A DNA stretch of 64,000 bases from Pseudomonas capeferrum (GCF_013523055.1 NZ_JAAMQM010000003.1:248001-312000), one strand, 5' to 3'; shown: positions 7,630-17,226, counted from the first letter of the stretch. Made by a program: numbers and translations. The notes: a model not told the origin generated them from the sequence alone.

Positions 7630-9408
7630 TCAAAATTGTTCAGCACTCAACTCATAGAGCGTAGTACTCCCGGCACGTACAGTGCAGGTTAGCGATTGAA
7701 TACGTGGCAGGATACGGGCGAAATAGAAACGGGCAGTACCGAGTTTGCTGCCGTAAAAGCTATCCACGGTAGCCTTACTCAACGCCGCTTGCGCCATCAA
7801 TGCCCACATATAGGCATAAGCGGTATAGCCGAACACCTGTAAATACTCTACCGAAGCGGCGCCGATCTCATTAGAGCCCCGTTTGGTATTGTCCAGCACC
7901 CAGTGGGTCAATTCGTCGAGGTTGGCGATAGCCGCCTTCAGCGGCTCGACGAACTCAACCAATTCGCTATTGCTGCTGGCAATAAACGTCTTCACCTCTT
8001 CGGAGAAGTGATTGTAAAACACTCCGCCGCTACCTACGATTTTGCGTCCGACCAGGTCCAGCGCCTGGATGCCGTTTGTGCCTTCATAGATCTGGGTGAT
8101 GCGGCAATCGCGCACCAACTGCTCCTGGCCCCATTCGCGGATGAAGCCGTGACCGCCGAATATCTGCTGGCCATGCAACGTAGTTTCCAGGCCCATATCG
8201 GTGAGAAACGCCTTGGCTACCGGGGTCAGCAGGGCGACCAGATCCTCGGCGCGCTTGCGCGCACTAGCCTCCTCGCTGAACTTGGCGGTGTCCAACTGTA
8301 TGGCAACATAGCTGGAGAAGGCACGACCGCCCTCATTGAGTGCTTTCATGGTCAGCAGCATGCGGCGCACGTCAGGGTGCACGATGATTGGGTCAGCAAC
8401 CCTCTCCTTCTCCACCGGGCCGCCCGGCGCACGTCCCTGCAAACGCTCACGCGCATAGGCGATGGCATTCTGGTAGGAACGTTCGCCGGCCGCTAACCCC
8501 TGAATGCCGACACCCAAGCGTTCGTAGTTCATCATGGTGAACATTGCCGCCAAGCCCTTATTTGGCTCGCCGACCATCCAGCCGGTGGCACCGTCGAAGT
8601 TCATCACGCAGGTGGCCGAGGCCTTGATGCCCATCTTGTGCTCAATGGAGCCACAGGAGACAGCGTTGCGTACGCCAAGGGAACCGTCTTCGTTGACCAG
8701 CACTTTCGGCACCAGAAACAACGAGATACCTCTGGAGCCCGCTGGCGCGTCGGGCAGCTTGGCCAGCACCAGGTGGACGATGTTCTCGGTTAGGTCGTGT
8801 TCACCACCGGTGATGAAGATCTTGCTGCCACTGACTCTGTAGCTACCGTCGGCATGAGGGACGGCCCTCGTGCGGATGATGCCCAGGTCGGAGCCGGCAT
8901 GCGCCTCGGTCAGGCACATTGAGCCTGCCCAGACTCCAGCGTACATGTTCGGCAGGTACTTCTGCTTCAGCTCCTCGCTGGCATGGGCGTTGATGGCCAT
9001 GCAGGCGCCAGCGGTGAGCATCGGGTACAGCCCGAACGACAGGCTGGACGCGTGCATCATCTCTTCGACCTGAGCGGAAATGGCTTTCGGCATACCCATG
9101 CCGCCATAGGCAGAATCGCCGCCAACGCCGACCCAACCGCCTTCGGCATAGACGCGATAAGCCTCGGGGAAGCCGCTTGGGGTTCGCACCCCCTCGGTAC
9201 TCCAGGTACAACCCTCCTCGTCACCACTGCGATTCAATGGTGCGATGCTGTTGCCGGTTACCTTGCCGGCTTCCTCAAGAATGGCCTCGGCGGTTTGCGC
9301 GTCGACAACATCCGCAAGCGCAGGCAGGGCTTGCCAGAGGCGCGGCGCCGCAAAGACTTCACTCAGAACGAAATGCATGTCACGCAGGGGGGCCTGGTAA
9401 TCAGCCAT
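7630..9408 (-). CDS. acyl-CoA dehydrogenase, long form with C-terminal extension
   Basis: A 592-residue flavoenzyme expected to introduce a 2,3-double bond into an acyl-CoA. The FAD/substrate motifs CLTEAHAGSDLGIIRT and GSKIFITGGEHD are present, and the catalytic Glu lies in ITQIYEGTNGIQALDLVGRK. The extra C-terminal domain and length match the FadE5/DmdC-like group rather than 400-residue ACADs. I start it at MADYQAPLRD (9408), preceded by GAGGTC, because the longer frame adds a non-conserved leader. It stands alone, divergent from the racemase gene, with its own terminator. Members of this group act on various acyl chains, so the substrate cannot be read from the sequence. Confidence 0.9.
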   Translation of the reverse strand: MADYQAPLRDMHFVLSEVFAAPRLWQALPALADVVDAQTAEAILEEAGKVTGNSIAPLNRSGDEEGCTWSTEGVRTPSGFPEAYRVYAEGGWVGVGGDSAYGGMGMPKAISAQVEEMMHASSLSFGLYPMLTAGACMAINAHASEELKQKYLPNMYAGVWAGSMCLTEAHAGSDLGIIRTRAVPHADGSYRVSGSKIFITGGEHDLTENIVHLVLAKLPDAPAGSRGISLFLVPKVLVNEDGSLGVRNAVSCGSIEHKMGIKASATCVMNFDGATGWMVGEPNKGLAAMFTMMNYERLGVGIQGLAAGERSYQNAIAYARERLQGRAPGGPVEKERVADPIIVHPDVRRMLLTMKALNEGGRAFSSYVAIQLDTAKFSEEASARKRAEDLVALLTPVAKAFLTDMGLETTLHGQQIFGGHGFIREWGQEQLVRDCRITQIYEGTNGIQALDLVGRKIVGSGGVFYNHFSEEVKTFIASSNSELVEFVEPLKAAIANLDELTHWVLDNTKRGSNEIGAASVEYLQVFGYTAYAYMWALMAQAALSKATVDSFYGSKLGTARFYFARILPRIQSLTCTVRAGSTTLYELSAEQF

Positions 9409-9482
9409 ATGGAAAGACCTCGCAAAAAGACATTCGTGCAACTCGCTTGTCACCGCTTGGCGAACCTGCACACCTGAGTCGA

Positions 9483-9497
9483 GTTACCGTGTGTAAC
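9483..9497. promoter_or_regulatory. GTTAC-N5-GTAAC palindrome upstream of acyl-CoA dehydrogenase
   Basis: A perfect five-base inverted repeat with a five-base spacer lies about 75 bases upstream of the dehydrogenase start, in the divergent region before the racemase gene. It could be an operator, but it has no second copy that I noticed, and short palindromes arise by chance. Confidence 0.3.
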
Positions 9498-9515
9498 AGG
9501 CAACTTGTATAGGGT

Positions 9516-9550
9516 AAAAAAACCGGCTCATCGAACGGACGATGAGCCGG
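9516..9550 (-). terminator. orphan intrinsic terminator reading leftward
   Basis: The arms CCGGCTCATCG and CGATGAGCCGG (11 perfect pairs, six-base loop) are followed on the minus strand by seven T. It would stop leftward transcription just before the dehydrogenase promoter region, yet no minus-strand gene lies to its right before the plus-strand racemase gene at 9834. It may insulate the divergent promoters or be left over from a lost gene. Confidence 0.7.
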
Positions 9551-9833
9551 ATAATCTCCAAACGGAGAGGATTAGCGGGGGGGCCAGACAGCGCCACGAA
9601 GCCTTTTGGCACTGCCGGCTTCACTTCGAACAATTTGCCGACCAACCCTCTTAAGTCGGTATCGTTTGCCTGTGACCAAGACGATAACCAGCCTCCCCGT
9701 TCCCTTCATCGTCGGAACCGACAAATCTTCCCTGTCCGAGGCGACAGCCGGATCAAAAAGTGTCGCATCCGCCGATGCCACCACGGGACATCCGACATAA
9801 AACATCAGCCAGACGATATATAGCGGAGTACAT
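9551..9833. other. intergenic leader before racemase gene
   Basis: About 280 bases with no convincing gene on either strand; a minus-strand open frame here continues antisense into the racemase gene and resembles nothing I know. The last bases contain GCGGAG, a suitable ribosome site for the gene at 9834. Confidence 0.4.
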
Positions 9834-10976
9834 ATGGCTGGTCCCTTACACGGAATTCGTATCATCGAAATGGCCGGGCTGGGCCCCGGCCCCTTCTGCG
9901 GCATGATGCTGGCGGACATGGGGGCTGACGTCATCTGCATCGAACGCAAGCCAACTGCGCCCCAAAGCGAATTCGACAAGATGAAAAGAACCGTCACCGA
10001 CAGAGGACGGCGATCCATTGCGCTGGACATGAAAAAGGAGGGTGCTGCAGAGCTGGCCCTACGTCTGATCGAGAACGCCGACGCCCTGATCGAGGGCTTT
10101 CGCCCCGGCGTGATGGAACGCCTCGGATTGGGACCCGACACATGCCTGGCGCGCAATCCACGCCTCATCTACGGACGCATGACGGGCTGGGGGCAGGATG
10201 GACCGCTGGCTCACAGCGCCGGGCACGATATCAACTACATAGCCATCAGCGGCGCCCTTGGCGCCATGGGCTATGCCGATCGCCCCCCCACGCCGCCCTT
10301 GCACCTGGTCGGAGACATGGGCGGTGGCGGCATGATGCTGGCCTTCGGAATCGTCTGCGCCCTGCTTGAGGCGAAAACCTCGGGGCAGGGACAAGTGATC
10401 GATGCCGCCATCTCGGACGGCACCGCTACCCTCGCCAGCATGTATTACGGCATGCGCGCCAAGGAGCAATGGAGCACGCAGCGCACCGACAACCTCCTCG
10501 ACGGCGGAGCGCCGTTCTACGGCTGTTATGAATGCGCAGACGGCCGGCATATCGCCATTGGTGCAATCGAACCACAGTTCTACCGACTGCTGCTCGACTT
10601 GTGCGGCATCAATGATCCGGCGTTTGCCGAACAATGGCACAAACAAGCCTGGCCGGAACTGCGAGAAAAACTGCGCAAGCTGTTCCGCCTGCGCCGCCAA
10701 GATGAATGGTGCGCCCTGTTCGAGGGAACGGATGCCTGCTTCGCCCCCGTCCTGGACTTCGACCAGGCCCTGGAGCATCCGCATCATCAGGCGCGCAACA
10801 CCTTCACCCGCATAGATGGCATACCACAGCCCGCCCCCGCCCCGCGCTTCAGCCGGACCCCGGGCAGCGCGGGTCGTCTGCCGGAAAGCGCTGGCCAACA
10901 CACCCAGGAGATCCTGCTGGAGGCCGGCCTGTCATCCAGCGAGTTGGCAAACCTGGCCACCACCGGTGTTATCTGA
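9834..10976 (+). CDS. alpha-methylacyl-CoA racemase (CaiB/BaiF family)
   Basis: A 380-residue class III CoA-transferase-fold protein of the AMACR branch. The family's proton-transfer residues are visible: His131 in [12 protein letters not shown], Asp161 in [15 protein letters not shown] and Glu246 in AIEPQFY. AMACR interconverts 2R- and 2S-methylacyl-CoA so that S-specific acyl-CoA dehydrogenases can act, which implies methyl-branched intermediates. The N-terminus ([27 protein letters not shown]) is closer to AMACR than to true CoA-transferases such as formyl-CoA transferase. An SDR gene follows 68 bases downstream in the same direction. Confidence 0.87.
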   Translation: MAGPLHGIRIIEMAGLGPGPFCGMMLADMGADVICIERKPTAPQSEFDKMKRTVTDRGRRSIALDMKKEGAAELALRLIENADALIEGFRPGVMERLGLGPDTCLARNPRLIYGRMTGWGQDGPLAHSAGHDINYIAISGALGAMGYADRPPTPPLHLVGDMGGGGMMLAFGIVCALLEAKTSGQGQVIDAAISDGTATLASMYYGMRAKEQWSTQRTDNLLDGGAPFYGCYECADGRHIAIGAIEPQFYRLLLDLCGINDPAFAEQWHKQAWPELREKLRKLFRLRRQDEWCALFEGTDACFAPVLDFDQALEHPHHQARNTFTRIDGIPQPAPAPRFSRTPGSAGRLPESAGQHTQEILLEAGLSSSELANLATTGVI

Positions 10977-11044
10977 AGCACTGCCAGATGCCAGGCAGAC
11001 AGCCACCGACGACACAACAACAAGACCCACAGAGGAATATCCGC

Positions 11045-11920
11045 ATGGAAACAGCAGCAAGCACATTTGGCCGCCTGGCTGGCAAGGTAGCGATCATCAC
11101 CGGCGGCGCGAGCGGCATCGGACGGGCGTCGGCGTTGTCTTTCCTTGACCAGGGGGCCAAGGTCGTCATCGCCGATCTCAACGACGACACAGCCGAAGAG
11201 ACCTTGGCCCTGGCAGCCCAGAGAGGCCATAGCGCGTCGATTCGCTTCCTGCGTACCGATGTTTCGTGCGAAGAAGACATCGCAGCGGTCGTTGCTCTGG
11301 CCCTGAAAGAATTCACTCGTCTCGACTGTTTCTTCAGCAATGCCGGCGCTGGAGGCGCCATGGGACCTATCACCCAGACCTCGACTGAAGACTGGGACCG
11401 AACCGTCGCTTTGCTGTTGCGGTCCGTCTTCCTCGGCATCAAGTACGCCGGCAACGCCATGAAACGGCAAGGATCCGGCGGTTCGATCATCAACACCTCC
11501 TCCACCGCCGGGCTCAATGCTGGCAGCGGACCGGCAGCCTATTCGGCAGCCAAAGCAGGTGTGGTCAATCTGACCCAGAGCGCAGCCGTCGAACTCGCTC
11601 CGGCCCGTATCCGGGTCAACAACATCGCACCTGGCGGTATCTATACGCCACTGATTCGCGGAGCGAAAAACGAACAGGAGATGCATGCCTTCATGAAAGG
11701 GCGTTTGCCGTGGCCGGCAGTCGGGCTTCCCGAGGATATCGCCAATGCTGCGCTGTTCCTGGCCAGCGACGAATCGAGCTTTTGTACCGGCACAACCCTG
11801 CTTGTCGATGGTGGCCTGCTGGCCTGGGGACCCGGCCTCTATCCTTTTGGCGGCATCTATAGTGAGGACAACAGTTTCAGCGCCGGCAATGCCACCAGCC
11901 AGAACCAAGCGCATGAATGA
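11045..11920 (+). CDS. SDR-family oxidoreductase
   Basis: A 291-residue classical short-chain dehydrogenase. It has TGGASGIG (19-26) for NAD(P) binding with Asp after the second strand (VVIADLND, suggesting NAD preference), NAG near 99-101 and the catalytic Ser with Tyr166/Lys170 in AAYSAAKAG. The last 30 residues after LLVDGGLLAWG form an unusual tail. The start at 11045 follows GAGGAA and the family N-terminus; the open frame extends further upstream inside the racemase gene. Likely role: oxidation of a hydroxyacyl-CoA or alcohol intermediate, inferred from the neighbouring racemase. Confidence 0.85.
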   Translation: METAASTFGRLAGKVAIITGGASGIGRASALSFLDQGAKVVIADLNDDTAEETLALAAQRGHSASIRFLRTDVSCEEDIAAVVALALKEFTRLDCFFSNAGAGGAMGPITQTSTEDWDRTVALLLRSVFLGIKYAGNAMKRQGSGGSIINTSSTAGLNAGSGPAAYSAAKAGVVNLTQSAAVELAPARIRVNNIAPGGIYTPLIRGAKNEQEMHAFMKGRLPWPAVGLPEDIANAALFLASDESSFCTGTTLLVDGGLLAWGPGLYPFGGIYSEDNSFSAGNATSQNQAHE

Positions 11921-11938
11921 CTAAACGCTGTGTCCTAG

Positions 11939-12181
11939 GGTCTGTTGACGTTTCGCTTTAACTCATTGAACCGGATGGAAGTACATTTCCAATCTGGCCT
12001 TCGAACGGGCCTCTTCGGGGCAACTGCGGACAGTCGACTTTTGTGTTTCATGATGCGCCGATTGGTGGGCTGAAGCCCACCCTACAGAGCCTGAGTCCCA
12101 CGTAGGGTGGGCTTCAGCTCACCAGTTGCAGTGTCCACAATTGCCTCGATCCGGCCATCCATGCCGAAACGTCAACAGACC
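11939..12181. mobile_element. MITE-like element with 17-bp terminal inverted repeats
   Basis: GGTCTGTTGACGTTTCG at 11939-11955 is repeated as its exact reverse complement at 12165-12181, and TAG flanks both ends (CTAG if one terminal base is shared). The 243-bp interior has no coding capacity but holds a second inverted repeat (about 12064-12123; the arms are near-perfect 23-mers containing GGGCTTCAGC and its complement). Perfect terminal repeats, a short target duplication and no transposase are the marks of a MITE. A CTAG-like duplication would fit an IS5-type parent, which is inference. Confidence 0.8.
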
Positions 12182-12205
12182 TAGGGGAAACCAGCGGCGG
12201 CGCCA

Positions 12206-12238
12206 TAAAAAGCGCCGTTTGCCTGATCAGGCAAACGG
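12206..12238 (-). terminator. intrinsic terminator of the LuxR-family regulator gene
   Basis: On the minus strand, 25 bases after the regulator stop, CCGTTTGCC-TGATCA-GGCAAACGG forms a perfect stem with a palindromic loop and is followed by CGCTTTTT. It sits between the MITE-like element and the regulator gene. Confidence 0.85.
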
Positions 12239-12262
12239 TTGCTCTCCCGGCGAATATGGCAG

Positions 12263-15019
12263 TCAGCGGATCCAGCCCAGGCGCCTGGCCATATTGACGG
12301 CTTGGGTCCGGTTGCTGGCGCCAAGTTTGGCGTTGATCTTGCGCAGATGCGACCTGACCGTGCTCTCCGTGACGAACAGCTTATCGGCGATGGCGTTGTT
12401 CGACAGGCCGAAGGACACGAACTCCAGAATGTTCAGTTCACGCGTGGACAGCGACATTGACGCATCGAGCATTTCGCCTTCGGCGCTCTCCAGATCCAGG
12501 CTGCATCCCGCCCGCAACAGAATGCGATCGATGAACAGCGTCAACCCATCCCCTTGCCCCTTGCCTTCCACCTGACTGGCAAGGCGCAGCTCCCGCATCA
12601 ACTCGATGACCGGCGGGCCTTCCTCCAGAAAAGTACGGACCAATCCCTCGCGGCAGGCGATCTCCGCGCACTCCTGGATCGCCCGCATGGCCATTCTCAC
12701 CTGACCGGACATGTACAAGGTCTTGGCGAAGAGAATCTTCAGCTTCAAGACGCGCCGGTTGCGGAAGTTATTCTGCGCCGAACGGATTTCGGCCTTCAGC
12801 GAATCGGCGACCGCCTCGCCGCCATGACCATGCACGAACAAGCGGAAACGACAGAGCTCGGTGGTTTCCACATCGTTGGCCGGCATGATCATTCCGTGCA
12901 GGCTGGCCCACGCCGCCGGGTGTTCAGCCCCTTCGCACAGACTCCTCGCCTCCGTCAGGTCGCCTTTCAGCAGAGCCATCCGGGCCCTCTCCAACTGGGC
13001 CGAGGCGATGACCCGCGGCAGGTTGTTGTGCCTGCCAAAATATTCCAGCTCGCTCAGGTAGTGGTAGCAATGATCGAGATCGCCGCGCTCATGGGCTATG
13101 CGAGCATAGATGACATGGCTGATGATCAACTGATCCGGTAGCACGTACTCCCTGACAATGGGCATGTAGAGCGCCAGCAGTTGCTCCGCCTCTTCCAGGT
13201 CATCGATGTCATACAGGGCTTCCGCGAGGTATACCGCCGCGATCGACCGTCCGACGCTACGGCTGCCAAATGCGACTTCGGCCTCGCCGAGCGCTACGCG
13301 AAAATGTGCGATGGCCTCCCTCACCCGACCTTGCGCCAGACTCACCAGGCCTTGCAAGCACATCGAGTAGACGGTGGGGAACGTTGTACTCTGCCCCTCG
13401 CCTTCCGGGCTCGAATGGGTGAGCAACTCAATCGCGTCCGAATACCGGTTGGCAGCCACCCGCCAGGTCGCCAGGGTCGTGGTGAGTATCGCGTAGTAGA
13501 AGCTGTCCCGCCGGACCACCGTGCGAAGGGCTTCCTCCGCCAGCCAGAAACCCTCCTCATGGCGGTCGAGAATGGCCAGGATGTAGGGCCTCAGGGCATC
13601 GACTTCCTTGAACAGCTCATCGTCATCCGCAAGTCCCACCTTGTCGCCGTCCAGCGCCTCCAGGCGTCGTAGCGCATCGATGCCGCGCCGGGTGAAGGTC
13701 AGCGCCCAGATATGGGCGAGACGCAAGCGTGGTTTGAGCCGCAGCGACTCGGTCGGCAAGGCGTCGAGCCAACGCGCCAACAGCCGGAAACGGCCATCGA
13801 ACAGCAGGCTGTTGCTGTGCGAGGCAATCAGCGACAGGGCGTATCCACTCATGCCCGATGCCAATGCGTGTTCAATCGCAGGAATGGGTCGTCCTTCGGA
13901 CTCATACCACTTGGCTGCGGCCAGATGCAGACCGGGAATGTCCTGCGGATGGAGACGCTCGAGCTGGCCACGCAGGAAGGCAGCGAAAAGACCGTGATAA
14001 CGGTAGAGGTTGCGTTCGCCGCCATCCAGCGCGGTGATGCACACGTTGGAGCGCTCCAGGCGCTGCAACACCACGTCGCTGTCGGTCCGGCCACAGACGG
14101 CATCGCACAGTGATTTGTTGAGTTCGCCAAGAACGCTGCTCTTGAGCAGAAAGCTCTGCACATCCGCTGGCTGGCTGCTCAGAATCGCCTCGACCAGATA
14201 CTCTGCCATCGCCGAGTTCGAGCCCGAGAAGGTGGAAATGAAGGCCTCCGGATCTTCGCGGACTTCCAGCGCCATGGACACCAGCCAAAGCGCCGCGGGC
14301 CAGCCTTCGGTATCACCATACAGCTTGGAAATGCCCTTATCGGAGAGTTTCAGACCTCTTTGGGTATGAAAGAAGCACTCGGTTTCCTCTCGTGAAAAAC
14401 GCAGCCACGCCTGATCCACCTCCAACAGTTGTCCCTGCGCACGCAAACGACCAAGCTGCAGGTTGGGTGTTTCACGCGAGGCGATCACCACCTGTCCGCC
14501 AGCCGGCAGGTGGTTGATGATCACCCGCAGCAGATCATCAATGGAGCGGTTGGAAACCGACTCGAACTCGTCGATGAAGAGGGTGAACGGGTGTTCGCAA
14601 TCGGCCACGCTATCGACGAGTTTCAGCGCTAACTGATCGACGCCGGACATCCCCCCAGACGCGACCCACAGTTCGTCAGCATGCCCCTCCGGCCGCAACA
14701 CCAGATCGAACGCATCGATCAGGTAGGCCAGGAAACGGCGGAAATCATCGTCCCGTGAATCCAGGGTCAGCCAGGCCACCCGACGCCCCACGGCTTGCAG
14801 ATGGCCGAGGTATTGGCGCATCGCCGTGGTCTTGCCAAACCCGGCAGGCGCCCGAAACAGAACTAGCCGGGCATCGGCGGCGCGCGTTACCAGTTCGGCG
14901 ATATCCCTTCGTGCGACGGTCCGCGATGCCGCTGCCGGTGCGATGAGCTTGGCCCGCCGGACATAGTTGGGTAATTGCATCTGCAACCCGACCGACTGGG
15001 TCACTGAGTCATTCGACAT
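12263..15019 (-). CDS. LuxR-family, MalT-like ATP-dependent transcriptional regulator
   Basis: A 918-residue regulator of the STAND/MalT type. The N-terminal NTPase domain has Walker A RAPAGFGKTT (about 56-65) and a Walker B-like FTLFIDEFESV (about 150). The long middle consists of TPR-like helices that in this class sense an inducer, and the C-terminus is a LuxR helix-turn-helix (LSTRELNILEFVSFGLSNNAIADKLFV region, followed by TESTVRSHLRKINAKLG). It is divergent from the 13-gene operon starting at 15368 and is the only DNA-binding regulator in the window, so it is the obvious candidate activator of that operon. Its ligand is unknown. Confidence 0.92.
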   Translation of the reverse strand: MSNDSVTQSVGLQMQLPNYVRRAKLIAPAAASRTVARRDIAELVTRAADARLVLFRAPAGFGKTTAMRQYLGHLQAVGRRVAWLTLDSRDDDFRRFLAYLIDAFDLVLRPEGHADELWVASGGMSGVDQLALKLVDSVADCEHPFTLFIDEFESVSNRSIDDLLRVIINHLPAGGQVVIASRETPNLQLGRLRAQGQLLEVDQAWLRFSREETECFFHTQRGLKLSDKGISKLYGDTEGWPAALWLVSMALEVREDPEAFISTFSGSNSAMAEYLVEAILSSQPADVQSFLLKSSVLGELNKSLCDAVCGRTDSDVVLQRLERSNVCITALDGGERNLYRYHGLFAAFLRGQLERLHPQDIPGLHLAAAKWYESEGRPIPAIEHALASGMSGYALSLIASHSNSLLFDGRFRLLARWLDALPTESLRLKPRLRLAHIWALTFTRRGIDALRRLEALDGDKVGLADDDELFKEVDALRPYILAILDRHEEGFWLAEEALRTVVRRDSFYYAILTTTLATWRVAANRYSDAIELLTHSSPEGEGQSTTFPTVYSMCLQGLVSLAQGRVREAIAHFRVALGEAEVAFGSRSVGRSIAAVYLAEALYDIDDLEEAEQLLALYMPIVREYVLPDQLIISHVIYARIAHERGDLDHCYHYLSELEYFGRHNNLPRVIASAQLERARMALLKGDLTEARSLCEGAEHPAAWASLHGMIMPANDVETTELCRFRLFVHGHGGEAVADSLKAEIRSAQNNFRNRRVLKLKILFAKTLYMSGQVRMAMRAIQECAEIACREGLVRTFLEEGPPVIELMRELRLASQVEGKGQGDGLTLFIDRILLRAGCSLDLESAEGEMLDASMSLSTRELNILEFVSFGLSNNAIADKLFVTESTVRSHLRKINAKLGASNRTQAVNMARRLGWIR

Positions 15020-15367
15020 ACGTTTCCCACCTTTTCTTATTGTCTGATGACAGCCGACTCCGCCAGGGCTCGTGATATCAGGCAGCCAAGCCCCTGGCGT
15101 TCAAGCGCAACGACCATGTCAAAGCCCGTTCCAGCAGCGCAAGACGACCTTCGACAGGGAAACCGGCAACGCTCGCCGCGTCACCTGGAGTCTGTTGCGT
15201 CCCCAAGATAGTCCCATATATGGCGCCAAATGAAACTGTCCGATACGACGATGCCCACCCCAGGCTTTTTCTCCAGACTGGAACTCAATAAGCAATCAAG
15301 CGGTATGCATCTTGGGAGTATCTCGCCTCCGGAGCATCGCCAACGACCGACGCATATTGGGAAGACC
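15020..15367. promoter_or_regulatory. divergent intergenic region between regulator and catabolic operon
   Basis: About 350 bases must contain the promoters for the LuxR-type gene (leftward) and the large operon (rightward). I could not assign -10/-35 boxes or MalT-box-like direct repeats with confidence. An open frame reaching upstream of 15368 is not supported by SDR conservation. Confidence 0.45.
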
Positions 15368-16114
15368 ATGCAGATGACACAGGAACTCGACTTTTCCGGC
15401 AAGACGGTACTGGTGGTAGGAGGATCGAGCGGTATCGGCAACGCCATCGCCCAGGCCTTCCGGGGCAAGGGTGCCAGCGTCCACGTCTGGGGTACCCGGG
15501 CCAACGCCGAGGCCTATGCCGAGTCCCCGGACTCGAACCTCGCCGGCCTGCACTATGCGCAGGTGGACCTGTCTGATCCCCAGGCGATCGAGAATTGCCC
15601 CCCGACCTTCGCCAGCCTCGATGTCCTGGTACTCAGCCAAGGCATCGTGCTCTACGACCGGGCCGAATTCCAGCCAGGCAATTTCCGCAAAGTGATCGAC
15701 GTCAATCTCAACAGCCTGATGGACTGTTGTGCACGCTTCCACGACATGCTCAAGGCCAGCGCTGGCTCGGTCATCGTCATCAGCTCTTCGTCCGCCTTCC
15801 ACTCCACCCGCGGCAACCCGGCCTACGGCGCCTCCAAAACCGGAGCCATGGGCCTGACCCGCAACCTCGCTGACGCCTGGGCACCAGAGGGCATCCGGGT
15901 CAACGGCATCGCCCCCGGCCTGGTGCCCACCAAGATGACCAAGGTCACCACCGACCATCCCAAGCGTGTCGAAGCGATGTGCGCGCAGATTCCCCTGGGG
16001 CGTCTGGGACAAACGGAAGAAGTCGCCGGAGTCGCCCTGTTCCTGGCCTCCCCCCTCGCAGCCTATGTGATCGGCCAGACCATCCCGGTCGATGGCGGCC
16101 TGACCCTGCGCTGA
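15368..16114 (+). CDS. SDR-family oxidoreductase
   Basis: A 248-residue classical SDR, first gene of the large rightward operon. VGGSSGIG (18-25) binds the nucleotide, NLNS (113-116) follows, and the catalytic Ser with Tyr153/Lys157 lies in NPAYGASKTG. The usual NNAG is replaced by LSQG, a variation seen in some SDRs. The C-terminal ASPLAAYVIGQTIPVDGG is normal. The start at 15368 removes 46 non-conserved residues of the open frame. The kinase gene follows after 17 bases. Likely oxidises or reduces a hydroxy/oxo intermediate, possibly making the 4-hydroxyacyl-CoA used by the next enzyme. Confidence 0.85.
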   Translation: MQMTQELDFSGKTVLVVGGSSGIGNAIAQAFRGKGASVHVWGTRANAEAYAESPDSNLAGLHYAQVDLSDPQAIENCPPTFASLDVLVLSQGIVLYDRAEFQPGNFRKVIDVNLNSLMDCCARFHDMLKASAGSVIVISSSSAFHSTRGNPAYGASKTGAMGLTRNLADAWAPEGIRVNGIAPGLVPTKMTKVTTDHPKRVEAMCAQIPLGRLGQTEEVAGVALFLASPLAAYVIGQTIPVDGGLTLR

Positions 16115-16131
16115 TCCGGGAGATCAAGACG

Positions 16132-17181
16132 ATGAGCGATGCCTGGAAACAACTGGTGGATGTCGATCGACTAACCGCCTGGATGGACGAGCGGGGATTG
16201 GAGCAAGGGCCAATCGAAGAGGCCAGCCCTCTGACCGGCGGCACCCAGAACCTGTTGCTGCACTTTCGGCGTGGCCAGCGCTATTTCGTACTGCGTCGTC
16301 CACCGCAGCATCCGCGCCTCGATGGCACCGCGACGATGCAGCGTGAAGCCCGGGTACTGGCCGCACTGGCCGGAACCCGAGTGCCCCATGCACGACTGAT
16401 CGCCAGTTGCGACGACAAGGGCGTGCTCGGCGCCGGCTTCTACCTGATGGAGCCGGTGGACGGGTTCACCCCAACCGGGCTGTTGCCCGCCGCCTACGTC
16501 GAGCATGCCAGCTACCGCCAGCGCATCGGTCCGGCCATGGCAAAAGGCATCGCCGAACTGGCCGCAGTCGATCATGTAGCGGTGGGACTGGCCGATTTCG
16601 GCAAGCTCGACGGTTACCTCGAGCGACAGGTGGGCCGCTGGCGCTCGCAACTCGAAGGCTACCGTGACTACCCGGGCTGGCCCGGAATGGCCAGCATCCC
16701 CGGCGTCGAGTCCGTCGGTAGCTGGCTGGAGGCCAACAGACCGGCGCATTTCCAGCCGGGCATCGTGCATGGCGACTACCACCTGGGCAACGTCATGTTC
16801 CAGCACGAGCGTCCGGAACTGGCGGCGATCATCGACTGGGAGCTGGCCACCATCGGCGACCCGCTGATCGATCTGGGCTGGCTGATTGCCACCTGGCCCG
16901 ACGAGAGCGGCAACGGCATCGTTCCCAAACTCGAAGCCTCGCCCTGGGACCACTTCGTCCGCGCCGACGAGCTCATCGAATGCTACGCGCAGACCAGCCA
17001 GCGCGACCTGTCGAACCTGCGTTGGTACACCGTATTGGCCAGCTACAAGCTCGGCATATTGCTGGAAGGCAGCCATGCCCGTGCCTGCGCCGGCAAGGCA
17101 CCGATGGATGTAGGCCTGTCGTTGCATACCGCCACGCTCCGGCTGTTCGAACGCGCCCAGGACTGGCTGGAGAGACGTTAG
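16132..17181 (+). CDS. APH/ACAD10-11-type kinase, putative hydroxyacyl-CoA phosphotransferase
   Basis: A 349-residue aminoglycoside-phosphotransferase-fold kinase. The Brenner motif HGDYHLGN (213-220) supplies the catalytic Asp and metal-binding Asn, and IDWE (234-237) corresponds to the second metal site. The N-terminal TGGTQNLLL and YFVLRRPP fit the nucleotide loop and lysine/arginine region of the acyl-CoA-linked branch. Relatives are the N-terminal kinase part of mammalian ACAD10/11 and LvaA of Pseudomonas putida, which phosphorylate the 4-hydroxy group of acyl-CoAs. An ACAD10/11-type dehydrogenase gene lies two genes downstream, which supports this reading; antibiotic modification is much less likely. 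Confidence 0.8.
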   Translation: MSDAWKQLVDVDRLTAWMDERGLEQGPIEEASPLTGGTQNLLLHFRRGQRYFVLRRPPQHPRLDGTATMQREARVLAALAGTRVPHARLIASCDDKGVLGAGFYLMEPVDGFTPTGLLPAAYVEHASYRQRIGPAMAKGIAELAAVDHVAVGLADFGKLDGYLERQVGRWRSQLEGYRDYPGWPGMASIPGVESVGSWLEANRPAHFQPGIVHGDYHLGNVMFQHERPELAAIIDWELATIGDPLIDLGWLIATWPDESGNGIVPKLEASPWDHFVRADELIECYAQTSQRDLSNLRWYTVLASYKLGILLEGSHARACAGKAPMDVGLSLHTATLRLFERAQDWLERR

Positions 17182-17226
17182 ACGGACCCGGGAGCTCACC
17201 CAGCCTGCAATGAGGAGAACCGATCG

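Noticed and set aside
9572..10168. A minus-strand open frame that could have used the orphan terminator at 9516-9550.
   Set aside because: Most of it is antisense to the racemase, and the remaining residues match no family I recognise.
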